Assembly (NCBI RefSeq): GCF_014197265.1
Contig: NZ_JACIFH010000001.1
Span: 1,798,001 to 1,862,000 of the forward strand
From: Microbacterium invictum
Lineage (GTDB): Bacteria > Actinomycetota > Actinomycetes > Actinomycetales > Microbacteriaceae
Direction: 5' to 3'
Length of the DNA stretch: 64,000 bases
Notes under the pieces: generated by a model
Told to the model about the DNA's origin: nothing
Seen by the model: the letters and a program-made list of their open reading frames with translations, nothing else
The model's database searches: none
Shown: piece after piece, positions 9,520-17,833 of the stretch
Layout of the letters: each line of letters opens with the position of its first letter
Numbering within the stretch: position 1 is the stretch's first letter
Made by a program: the position numbers and the translations under genes

Positions 9520-12114
9520 ATGGAGTCGTCGAGGGGGGAACCGGCCGCCGATGTGCTCGAGCTGCGGGTGCATGGCGTGAACAACACGACCGCGCCGTCG
9601 CTGCTCGACCTGCGGCCGCAGGATGTGGAGCTGGTCGCCGGCGACAAGCTCGGCAGCTTCTGGCGGCCGACCGCCGCGGCGGTGTCGGCGCTCGAGCAGG
9701 GACAGCGAGGGTATGTGCCCCCGGGGATCGTCCGCGAGGCGTACTCGTGGGGCGGCATGGTCCGCACCACCCCCGATCTGGGCAGCGCGGGCGCGGCCGG
9801 GATGCTCGCCGGTGCGCTCGCCCGCGTGTTCTACGCGCTGATCCTGCCGTTCAGCATCGCCAACGCCGCACAGTGGTCGTGGAAGCTGCCGGCGGCCACC
9901 GACACCGAGCGCGGGGTGCGCAGGTTCGCCGCCGCGACACGGCTGTTCGGCCTGCTGCTGACCCTCCTGTTCACGTGCACGGCGGCGAGTCTCGCGCTCG
10001 ACATCGGCGCGCTGCAGTGCGCGGCCGCGCCGCCGCTGTGCGCGCCGCTGGCCGAGATGCTGGAACCGCTGTCCGGATGGAGCCGGGGCCAGCGGATGGC
10101 GCTGTTCGCCCTCGCACCGGTCGCCGCTGTGGCCGGGCTGTGGCTGCTGTCGGTCATCTCGCAGCTGCGGTACGACGTGCTGCCCGGCATGGCGACGAAC
10201 ACGGCGCCCGGTCTTCCGGTGGCCCCGCGTGCCGGCGCGGCGCCGGACGCCCGCGTCGGTGAGCCGGCGCCGACGGCCCTGCTGGCGCAGCCGGGCTTCT
10301 GGTCGAACCGCCGCACCTACGAGCTCGCCCGGCTCCACTTGGCCGCGGGCATCCTGCTGACCGGGCTGCTCGCGGCGGGGCATGCCGCGATGGCCTGGCA
10401 CACGACGTGCGCCGGGCTCGGGATCGACGCCGGCTGCCTCGGCGACGCGCCGTCGTCGGCGTCGTTCTGGGTGTTCGCCTCCCTGGCTCTGCTCGCGGCT
10501 GCCGGACTCGTGGTGGCGCTGGTGGTGACGATAGTGGTGCCCACGACCGATACCGCCACGAGCGAGGAGAGCCGGGCGCGCTGGTCGGAGCTGTGGACCC
10601 GCGCGCTGCTGTTCGCCTCGATCGGCGTATATCTGGTGCTGCTGGTCGTTCTCGTGTTCGACGACACCGGAGCCGGCGCGGGCCCCGCCCGGCTGTACGG
10701 CGCGGGGGCGACACCGCTGATCATCGTCAGCGCCGCGGCGCTCATCGCGATCAGCGGCATCGCATGGCGCCCGCGGGCAGGTCGCCGGTACACCGCGTGG
10801 CGCGGGTGCGGGCCGGCCGTGTTCTTGTCACTCGCGCTCGCGCTGGCGACCGCGACGAGTGCGATCACCGTGGTCACGGTCGGCAACTGGCTGAACGGGT
10901 CGCAGGGGGCGGTCGCTCTGGTCCGCGACGCCGAGTCTCCGGCCGCGCAGGCCGCGGGGCTGGTCGTCTCGAGTTGCTGGGTCGCACTCGGCGCCGCGGT
11001 GCTCGCCGGACTCGTGGTCGCGGTCGTCTGGATCGCAGCCGCCATGGCCCGTCGGCGCGACGTGACCGAGCGGGCGCAGGACTGGGGTGCGCCGGGCAGA
11101 CCCGACGCCGTCGACGTGCCGACCGGCGGGGTGCTGCCACCCTCCCCCGCGACCCTGTTCGCCCGGATCTCGTCCGGCCGCGGCATCGCGGCGCGCGCAC
11201 ACCTGGTCGAGCCGCTCGGCGGTGCACTCATCGCATGGCTGGGAATCGCCGTGCTCGTCGGGGTCGTATGGTCGTGGGCTGCGTACGCGCAGCGAGTGTC
11301 GCTGTGGGCTGTGCTGCCGGCGCTGTCCGACGACGTCGTGCGCACGTTCCTCAGCGTCTCGCTGCCGGCGCTGGCGTGGATCGGCGTCGGCCTGGTCGCC
11401 GTCCTCGCCGTCGGTGCGGCCACCGCCAAGAACCGCCCGCTGGGGCTCGTGTGGGACATCGTCTGCTACCTGCCGCGCACCGGGCACCCGTTCGGCCCGC
11501 CGTCCTACGCCGAACGAGCCGTGCCCGAGATCGCCGGGCGGATCCTCGCGTGGCTCGAAGGCGGGCGCGACCGCCGCGCCGTGCTGGCCGCGCACAGCAT
11601 GGGCGGGGTGCTCGCGGTGTCGGCCCTCGGGGTGCTGGCCAGCGCCCCGTCCACGCGGCCTGCGCTGGCCCGCATCTCGCTGCTCACGTTCGGAGTGCAG
11701 CTGCGGGCATTCTTCGGGCGCATGCTCCCCGAACTGCTGGGGCCCGGCATCCTGGGCACCGAACCGGCACTTGCCCCCCGCGTGCGAGACGCAGACCCCT
11801 GGCGTGCCGACTACGAGGCGCAGGGCGGGGCGGCCCCGCCCGGTGAGGCCACGCCCCGCGGGCCGGGACGCCTGGCCGGCGCCCTCCTGCCACACGGCGT
11901 GCCGTGGCTGAGCCTGTGGCGCCCGACCGACTTCCTGGGCTTCCCCGCCGTCAGCACCGCGCGGGCAGACCCGTCACGGGGGTTCCGCAACGACGTCGAC
12001 CGCGTCGCCGAGGAGCTCGATCTGTCGGGCTACATGGTCGAGGTCGGCACCCACGGCGAGTACTACCGGGTGCCGGCGTACACGCAAGCGGTCGAGGACC
12101 TGCTGGCGACGTAG
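9520..12114 (+). CDS. Polytopic membrane protein with split alpha/beta-hydrolase domain
   Basis: The 864-residue product has an unusual layout. Residues 12-30 contain a strand followed by VHGVNN, which looks like the HG oxyanion loop of alpha/beta hydrolases. Residues about 110-650 hold roughly ten membrane spans. The C-terminal part carries a nucleophile elbow AHSMGG (Ser693) and a late THGEYY that can supply the catalytic His. I infer a serine hydrolase fold interrupted by a membrane domain. Similar uncharacterised proteins, with an N-terminal VHGV and an EAYSWGG motif (here at about residue 73), are known to me from Actinobacteria. Substrate unknown; a lipid is plausible. A GGGGAGGG Shine-Dalgarno precedes the ATG. 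Confidence 0.7.
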   Translation: MESSRGEPAADVLELRVHGVNNTTAPSLLDLRPQDVELVAGDKLGSFWRPTAAAVSALEQGQRGYVPPGIVREAYSWGGMVRTTPDLGSAGAAGMLAGALARVFYALILPFSIANAAQWSWKLPAATDTERGVRRFAAATRLFGLLLTLLFTCTAASLALDIGALQCAAAPPLCAPLAEMLEPLSGWSRGQRMALFALAPVAAVAGLWLLSVISQLRYDVLPGMATNTAPGLPVAPRAGAAPDARVGEPAPTALLAQPGFWSNRRTYELARLHLAAGILLTGLLAAGHAAMAWHTTCAGLGIDAGCLGDAPSSASFWVFASLALLAAAGLVVALVVTIVVPTTDTATSEESRARWSELWTRALLFASIGVYLVLLVVLVFDDTGAGAGPARLYGAGATPLIIVSAAALIAISGIAWRPRAGRRYTAWRGCGPAVFLSLALALATATSAITVVTVGNWLNGSQGAVALVRDAESPAAQAAGLVVSSCWVALGAAVLAGLVVAVVWIAAAMARRRDVTERAQDWGAPGRPDAVDVPTGGVLPPSPATLFARISSGRGIAARAHLVEPLGGALIAWLGIAVLVGVVWSWAAYAQRVSLWAVLPALSDDVVRTFLSVSLPALAWIGVGLVAVLAVGAATAKNRPLGLVWDIVCYLPRTGHPFGPPSYAERAVPEIAGRILAWLEGGRDRRAVLAAHSMGGVLAVSALGVLASAPSTRPALARISLLTFGVQLRAFFGRMLPELLGPGILGTEPALAPRVRDADPWRADYEAQGGAAPPGEATPRGPGRLAGALLPHGVPWLSLWRPTDFLGFPAVSTARADPSRGFRNDVDRVAEELDLSGYMVEVGTHGEYYRVPAYTQAVEDLLAT

Positions 12115-12203
12115 GCTCCGGCATCCACGACGCACGTCGCCGCAGACATGCGAGGTCAGCCACCTCGGCCGCACTCGCGTGCGCCAATCGGCCGTCGCGG
12201 AAG

Positions 12204-12815
12204 TCAGTAGTCGGGGCCGCGTGTGGTCACTGTGGTGACCGCCGTCACGTACCGGGAGCTTCCGTATCTGATCGTGATGTGACCCTCGGGGAGGTCGGCG
12301 CCGATTGCCTCGGTGTGGAAGAAGTGGCAGGTCGACATCTCGCGCCGCTCACCGGCCGTCCAGGGATCCTGCGGCGGATCGGCGGCGTGGCACCGCGGCA
12401 TATCGAGTGTCTTCCACGTGGGCGTGGGGAAGAACGGCGAGATCGTCTGCTCGGTCAGCGGCGATGGAGCGCTGACGTCGAGCGTCATCTGGAGGACGAC
12501 GCTCACGGGGTTGGAGGAGTCGCCTTCGTTCGGCTGCGTACTGACCTCGGCCTCGGTGACGATGCCTTGCCACCCCATGAACTCGAAGACGGTCCCCAGC
12601 GGCGCGGGGACGACGAGACCCGCGACCTGATCGGGGTCGACCCCTTCCTGAGTCAGGGCCGCTCCGGAAGCGGACCACTCGATTATGACCGGTGCGTCCG
12701 ACTGCGAGACGGGTGCATCACCGGCGTGTGGTTCCTCGATGGCTTCCCCACCGCAGCCGGTCAGCACAAGCACGGCGGCGAAGGTCGCAGCCCATCCCCC
12801 CTGTCGACGCATCAT
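12204..12815 (-). CDS. Putative lipoprotein, function unknown
   Basis: The 203-residue product has a short basic N terminus, a hydrophobic stretch and the lipobox LTGC (Cys about 21), so it should be a lipid-anchored surface protein. I recognise no family in the mature part, which contains several Cys residues (such as MPRCHAA and STCHFF) and many beta-prone segments. The first ATG (12815) overlaps the TGA of the upstream lipoprotein gene as ATGA, implying coupled translation. A second ATG follows at 12812. The two products may act together. Confidence 0.75.
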   Translation of the reverse strand: MMRRQGGWAATFAAVLVLTGCGGEAIEEPHAGDAPVSQSDAPVIIEWSASGAALTQEGVDPDQVAGLVVPAPLGTVFEFMGWQGIVTEAEVSTQPNEGDSSNPVSVVLQMTLDVSAPSPLTEQTISPFFPTPTWKTLDMPRCHAADPPQDPWTAGERREMSTCHFFHTEAIGADLPEGHITIRYGSSRYVTAVTTVTTRGPDY

Positions 12816-14125
12816 TGCTCCGGATCGTCATCGGCCGTGAGAACGCCGGGATCGAAGATCCACATGCCGCTGCCCTCGCCGAAGGCGATGAGTCCCGCGC
12901 GGTAGGGCAGCAGATCGCCGATGCGACCGGCCATCGATCCGCTGATCGGATCGATGTCACGGCCGTCACGGCCCAGGTAGCCCACCGACACCGCCGGAGC
13001 GTCGCTGGATGCCGGTGGCAAGACCCGCAGGATGCCACCCGTACCGAGCCCGAGCGCCCACAGCTCGCCGTCGAACTCGAAGAGGCTGCCGTCAATGGTG
13101 CGCGCCGGAGCGCCGTTGCCGAACTCATGCTCGTGATCCGAGACCACATCGAGGGTCACCGGGTCGAGGACGATGACCCTCTCGATCGTCGTCGATCCGT
13201 TCTCGCCGACCGTGAGGACGAGCGCATCGCCGCCGAACGCCCGCTCCGTGAGGAGGATGTTCACCAGACCACTGCCGTACTGGGGCGTGCGGCCCTGGGA
13301 CTGCTGGTACTGGTCGATGTCGAATGCCGCGGTGGTCTCGCCCGACGCCGTGTCGACACGGACGACCCCTTTGCGAAGCCCGGCCACGACTGCCCCGTCG
13401 CCGCCGACGATACCGACCGTGGCATCGTTGTCGTCGCGGTTGTGCCCTCCTTCCGCGGCTTCGCGGGACGGGAGGTCGATCGGGAGGTAACGCACGACGG
13501 AGGCGCCATCGGGAGCGAACTCGATCAGCTGCACCGATCGGCCACTGGCACGCTCGGCGTCGCGGGTGGCCTGGCTGCCCAGCCAGAGCGTGCCGTCTAT
13601 GACCGCCGCCGTGCGCACCAGGGTCGCTTCGTTGGGGTCGCGTTCATACGACGTCGTCGTGGGCGGCGACGCGAAGCCGCTCGACGGGTACGAGTAGACG
13701 GTGTCGAGGTCGACCGCGTGGAACGTGCCGCCGTTGGCCACCGCCGTACCATTGCGGCCCGGGTACACGGCAAGCTCCTCGACAGCAGCGGACTCGAAGC
13801 CGGCGGTGGTGCTGGGTGTGCGAGTGTCCGTGTCGATCCGCACGATCGTCGTACCGTTCACGAAGACGATCGTCGACTCCACACTTACGGGAGCGAACGC
13901 GTAGTTGTCGAGGTGCTCGAGCGAACCGGCTGGGCCGGACTCGGCCGTTTCCGCGCTCTGCTCGGCGCCCGGCGAGCCGGTCGTGGGCTCCGACGGGGGC
14001 GGTTCGGACGGTTCGGGTGATGCGCAGGACGTCAGCGAGAAGACGACGACGCCCGCGACACCCAGCGCTGTAAGACGATGAAGAAGAAGTGCCATGACCG
14101 ATACCCCGTTACGGTGCGGCGGCAT
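12812..14125 (-). CDS. Putative lipoprotein with beta-propeller-like repeats
   Basis: The protein has 437 residues if it starts at 14125, where an AGGGGG site lies six bases upstream; an internal ATG at 14095 would give 427. Either way the N terminus holds a signal peptide with lipobox LTSC, then a Ser/Pro/Glu-rich spacer. The mature region has repeated four-strand-like blocks (for example TIVFVNGTTIVRID, GTFHAVDLDTVY, ALVLTVGENGS), suggesting a WD/PQQ-type beta-propeller. No catalytic motif is visible. It shares a four-base overlap with the next lipoprotein gene. Function unknown; a surface binding role is a guess. Confidence 0.75.
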   Translation of the reverse strand: MPPHRNGVSVMALLLHRLTALGVAGVVVFSLTSCASPEPSEPPPSEPTTGSPGAEQSAETAESGPAGSLEHLDNYAFAPVSVESTIVFVNGTTIVRIDTDTRTPSTTAGFESAAVEELAVYPGRNGTAVANGGTFHAVDLDTVYSYPSSGFASPPTTTSYERDPNEATLVRTAAVIDGTLWLGSQATRDAERASGRSVQLIEFAPDGASVVRYLPIDLPSREAAEGGHNRDDNDATVGIVGGDGAVVAGLRKGVVRVDTASGETTAAFDIDQYQQSQGRTPQYGSGLVNILLTERAFGGDALVLTVGENGSTTIERVIVLDPVTLDVVSDHEHEFGNGAPARTIDGSLFEFDGELWALGLGTGGILRVLPPASSDAPAVSVGYLGRDGRDIDPISGSMAGRIGDLLPYRAGLIAFGEGSGMWIFDPGVLTADDDPEQ

Positions 14126-14236
14126 CGAGTCCCCCTGCGACTCGCCGTTTGCGCGAGCCCAACACGTGCCGTCTAGCTGGCGTCAGGCTACAGGACACGG
14201 GCAGGGGCGCACAGGCCCCGCCGCGATACTTCCGAC

Positions 14237-14677
14237 TCAGCCGTCGAACGGCTCGAGCACGAAGATCGCGATGAGCCGGTCGGTCTTGGCCTGGTAGGCG
14301 TCGTAGTCGGGCCACACCGCCGTCGCGCGGCGCCACCACTGGTCGCGCTCGGGCCCGCTGAGCTCTCGCGCCGTGTAGTCGCGCTTGACGGCGCCGTCCT
14401 GCAACTCGACGTGCGGGTGGCGGCGCATGTTCTCGCCCCATTTGGGCTCGTCGGGGGCCCCGCCCTTCGACGCGACGACCGCGTAGCGGCCCTCGTACTC
14501 CACCCGCATGAGCGCGGTCTTGCGCAGTCCGCCCGACGCGGCGCCAACGGTGGTGAGCACGATGATCGGCACGCCGCGCAGCAGGTTGGCTTCGGTTCCG
14601 CCCGATGCTTCATAGTTCTCGGCCTGCGTGCGGGCCCATTCGGACGTGGAGGGGATGTAGGTTCCGGTCAGCGACAT
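14237..14677 (-). CDS. Deazaflavin (F420)-dependent nitroreductase family protein
   Basis: The 146-residue length and the order of motifs fit the DDN/F420H2-dependent reductase family: an [20 protein letters not shown] strand pair, then [24 protein letters not shown], then a C-terminal [19 protein letters not shown]. Members bind deazaflavin F420 (some bind FMN or heme) and reduce quinones or nitro compounds. Presence of two such genes in the window suggests that the host makes F420. The gene stands alone, between the sucD terminator and the lipoprotein pair. Confidence 0.85.
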   Translation of the reverse strand: MSLTGTYIPSTSEWARTQAENYEASGGTEANLLRGVPIIVLTTVGAASGGLRKTALMRVEYEGRYAVVASKGGAPDEPKWGENMRRHPHVELQDGAVKRDYTARELSGPERDQWWRRATAVWPDYDAYQAKTDRLIAIFVLEPFDG

Positions 14678-14722
14678 GTCACCAGCGTACGGTCCGGTGA
14701 CCGCCCGAGGGTCGGCATGACA

Positions 14723-14754
14723 GAGGGGGTGGATGCCGCGGCATCCACCCCCTC
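14723..14754 (-). terminator. Terminator of the sucCD operon, perfect 16-bp palindrome
   Basis: Sixteen bases from 14723 are followed at once by their exact reverse complement to 14754, 14 bp past the sucD stop. The arms consist of GAGGGGGT plus GGATGCCG. No T-tract is evident, as is usual in such GC-rich DNA. In RNA the central bases would form the loop. Confidence 0.75.
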
Positions 14755-14767
14755 GTCGAGAACCTGC

Positions 14768-15670
<903 letters not shown>

Positions 15671-15689
15671 TTCTCTAAAGTCCTTCTGC

Positions 15690-16853
15690 TCAGGCGTTCG
15701 CGAGTTCGGCGGCCTTGTCGGCGCCCTCGTCCATGGTCTCGGCGAGCGTGACCAGCGGGTGGTTGGCGTCGCGGAGGATCGCACGACCCTCTTCGACCTT
15801 GTTGCCGTCGAGGCGGACGACGAGCGGCTTGGACGCGCTCGCGCCGAGCTCGGCGAGCGCGCCGACGATGCCCTTGGCGACTGCGTCGCACGCGGTGATG
15901 CCGCCGAAGACGTTGACGAACACGGACTTGACCTGCGGGTCGCCGAGGATGACGTCCAGTCCCGCGGCCATGACCTCTGCCGAGGCGCCGCCGCCGATGT
16001 CGAGGAAGTTGGCGGGCTTCACGCCGCCGTGGTTCTCACCGGCGTACGCGACGACGTCGAGCGTCGACATGACCAGGCCCGCACCGTTGCCGATGACACC
16101 GACCTCGCCGTCGAGCTTGACGTAGTTGAGGTCGTTCTCCTTGGCCTTGGCCTCGAGCGGGTCGGCCGCGGCCTTGTCCTCGAGCAGCGCGTGGTTCGGG
16201 TGGCGGAACTCGGCGTTCTCGTCGAGGGAGACCTTGCCGTCGAGGGCGATGATGTCGCCCTCTTCCGAGAGGATCAGCGGGTTGACCTCGACCAGGGTGG
16301 CGTCCTCGCCCTTGTAGACGTTGTAGAGCTTGACGAACACGTCGCTCACCTTGTCGACGAGGTCGGCGCTGAAGCCGGCGGCCTCGGCGATCTCGACGGC
16401 CTTGGCCTTGTCGATGCCCGTGCCGGGGTTGACCTCGATGCGTGCGAGTGCCTCGGGGCGCTCGACGGCGAGCTCTTCGATCTCCATGCCGCCCTCGACG
16501 CTGGCGAGGCTCAGGTAGGAGCGGTTCGCGCGGTCGAGCAGCACCGAGAAGTAGTACTCCTTGTCGATGCGGGCGCCGGCGGCGACCATCACGCGGCCCA
16601 CGACGTGGCCCTTGATGTCGAGGCCGAGAATGGCCTTCGCGGCCTCGTAGGCCTCGTCGGGGTTCTTCGCAACCTTGACGCCGCCGGCCTTGCCGCGACC
16701 TCCGGTCTTGACCTGCGCCTTGACGACGACGACACCGCCGAGCTTCTCCGCGGCCGCCTTCGCCTCCTCAGGGGTATCGGCGATGATGCCGGCGAGCACC
16801 GGCACCTCGTACTTCTCGAACAGGTCTCGTGCCTGGTACTCGTAGAGATCCAC
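15690..16853 (-). CDS. sucC: Succinyl-CoA synthetase beta subunit
   Basis: The beta subunit contributes the ATP-grasp nucleotide site and the succinate site. The 387-residue product begins [19 protein letters not shown] and ends with the ligase/CoA domain containing [12 protein letters not shown]. The GTG at 16853 is preferred: an AAGGA lies seven bases upstream, and this start matches the family N terminus. A TTG at 16859 in the same frame lies too close to that site. It forms an operon with sucD and is divergent from a TetR gene. Confidence 0.96.
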   Translation of the reverse strand: MDLYEYQARDLFEKYEVPVLAGIIADTPEEAKAAAEKLGGVVVVKAQVKTGGRGKAGGVKVAKNPDEAYEAAKAILGLDIKGHVVGRVMVAAGARIDKEYYFSVLLDRANRSYLSLASVEGGMEIEELAVERPEALARIEVNPGTGIDKAKAVEIAEAAGFSADLVDKVSDVFVKLYNVYKGEDATLVEVNPLILSEEGDIIALDGKVSLDENAEFRHPNHALLEDKAAADPLEAKAKENDLNYVKLDGEVGVIGNGAGLVMSTLDVVAYAGENHGGVKPANFLDIGGGASAEVMAAGLDVILGDPQVKSVFVNVFGGITACDAVAKGIVGALAELGASASKPLVVRLDGNKVEEGRAILRDANHPLVTLAETMDEGADKAAELANA

Positions 16854-16898
16854 GTGCAATCCTTCGCTGGGCGACTGTGGGGTGGGGTGCCGAAAGTG

Positions 16899-16912
16899 TC
16901 TCGATGTCGAGA
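16899..16912. promoter_or_regulatory. Palindromic operator candidate in the sucC leader
   Basis: TCTCGATGTCGAGA is a 6-2-6 perfect palindrome lying 46-59 bp upstream of the sucC start, between its likely -10 and the gene. Such a site could let a dimeric regulator block sucCD transcription. The divergent TetR protein is one candidate. I cannot assign the regulator from sequence. Confidence 0.45.
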
Positions 16913-16928
16913 GATCGACCAGTCCCCC

Positions 16929-16991
16929 AGCTTAGTACGGCTCGCTGAAGGCCCCGGCCCGCCCAGTGCCATCCGACAGGACAACTAAGCT
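16929..16991. promoter_or_regulatory. Divergent promoter pair between sucC and the TetR gene
   Basis: ACTAAGCT occurs twice in opposite orientation (16936-16929 on the minus strand, 16984-16991 on the plus strand). TAAGCT is a fair -10 element in each case. For the TetR gene a start about seven bases downstream would leave an almost leaderless mRNA, which agrees with the lack of a clear Shine-Dalgarno. No good -35 boxes are visible. Confidence 0.35.
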
Positions 16992-17001
16992 TTCAGGCAC
17001 C

Positions 17002-17673
17002 ATGAGCGATACCCCGCCGCCGGCCACCGCCCGCAACGCCGTCGTCGCCGCTGCGCTCGACCTGTTCGCGACGCAGGGCTTCGAGGCGACCAGCGTCGAG
17101 CAGATCGCGCAGGCAGCCGGCGTCTCGCGCTCCACCTTCTTCCGCCAGTTCGGCGGCAAGGACGATGTCGTGTTCTCGGATCACGACCTGGTGATCGCGC
17201 AGCTGCGGGTGTTCCTCGCCCACGGCCATGAGAATCCCTGGGCTGCGGTGTGCGCGGCATCCATTCGCGTGTACAAGCACTTCGCCGCCGACCCCGAGCT
17301 CGCCCGTCGCCGCTATGTCGTGGTGCGGCAGGTGCCGGCGCTGCGCGAGCGCGAGATCGTCGAGGTGTTCCGGTACGAGCGCGTGTTCGACGAGTATCTG
17401 CGCGGCGCCGTGCCGGGCCTGGATCCGATCGATGCCGTCGCGTTCGCGGCCAACGTCACCGCGGTGCACAACCACGTGCTGCGGCGCTTGCTGCGCGGCA
17501 CCAAGCGCGTTCCCCCCGCGGTGCTGAAGGACGCATACGACACCCTCATGCACCGCTTCGGCGTGCACCCCGACGGCGAGAGGCCCGCCGCCGACGACGT
17601 GATCGTGGCGACGTTCCCCCGGCGGATGCCGACCGCGGAGATCGCCCGCCGCCTCGGCGCCGAACTGGGCTGA
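17002..17673 (+). CDS. TetR/AcrR family transcriptional regulator
   Basis: The 223-residue protein has a standard TetR N-terminal helix-turn-helix (about residues 8-55), with AALDLFATQGFEATSVEQIAQAAGVS followed by STFFRQFGGKDDV. The all-helical C-terminal domain should bind a ligand, but I cannot name it. The gene is divergent from sucCD with overlapping promoter sequences, so it may regulate them, itself, or distant genes. The start at 17002 was chosen because it begins the normal TetR N terminus (MSDTPPPATA). Confidence 0.9.
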   Translation: MSDTPPPATARNAVVAAALDLFATQGFEATSVEQIAQAAGVSRSTFFRQFGGKDDVVFSDHDLVIAQLRVFLAHGHENPWAAVCAASIRVYKHFAADPELARRRYVVVRQVPALREREIVEVFRYERVFDEYLRGAVPGLDPIDAVAFAANVTAVHNHVLRRLLRGTKRVPPAVLKDAYDTLMHRFGVHPDGERPAADDVIVATFPRRMPTAEIARRLGAELG

Positions 17674-17712
17674 CCCGCCGGCGCGCCCCCGGCATCCACC
17701 TGCGGTAGCGGC

Positions 17713-17760
17713 GTGCAATCCGGAGGCGTGATGCCGCGAGAATCGACCTCCGGATCGCAC
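17713..17760. repeat. Long imperfect hairpin after the TetR gene
   Basis: Fourteen-base arms (17713-17726 and 17747-17760, GTGCAATCCGGAGG against CCTCCGGATCGCAC) pair with a single mismatch around a 20-base loop. The hairpin lies 40 bp after the TetR stop and may terminate transcription ahead of the LuxR gene. Arm and loop sizes recall the 68-bp palindromes further right, but the sequence differs. Confidence 0.5.
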
Positions 17761-17833
17761 ATTCCCTCCGTTTCCCGCCATGACCGGCGCGGATATCGTC
17801 GCGCTCGGCGGTGCGGACTGCCACGATGGGTCC

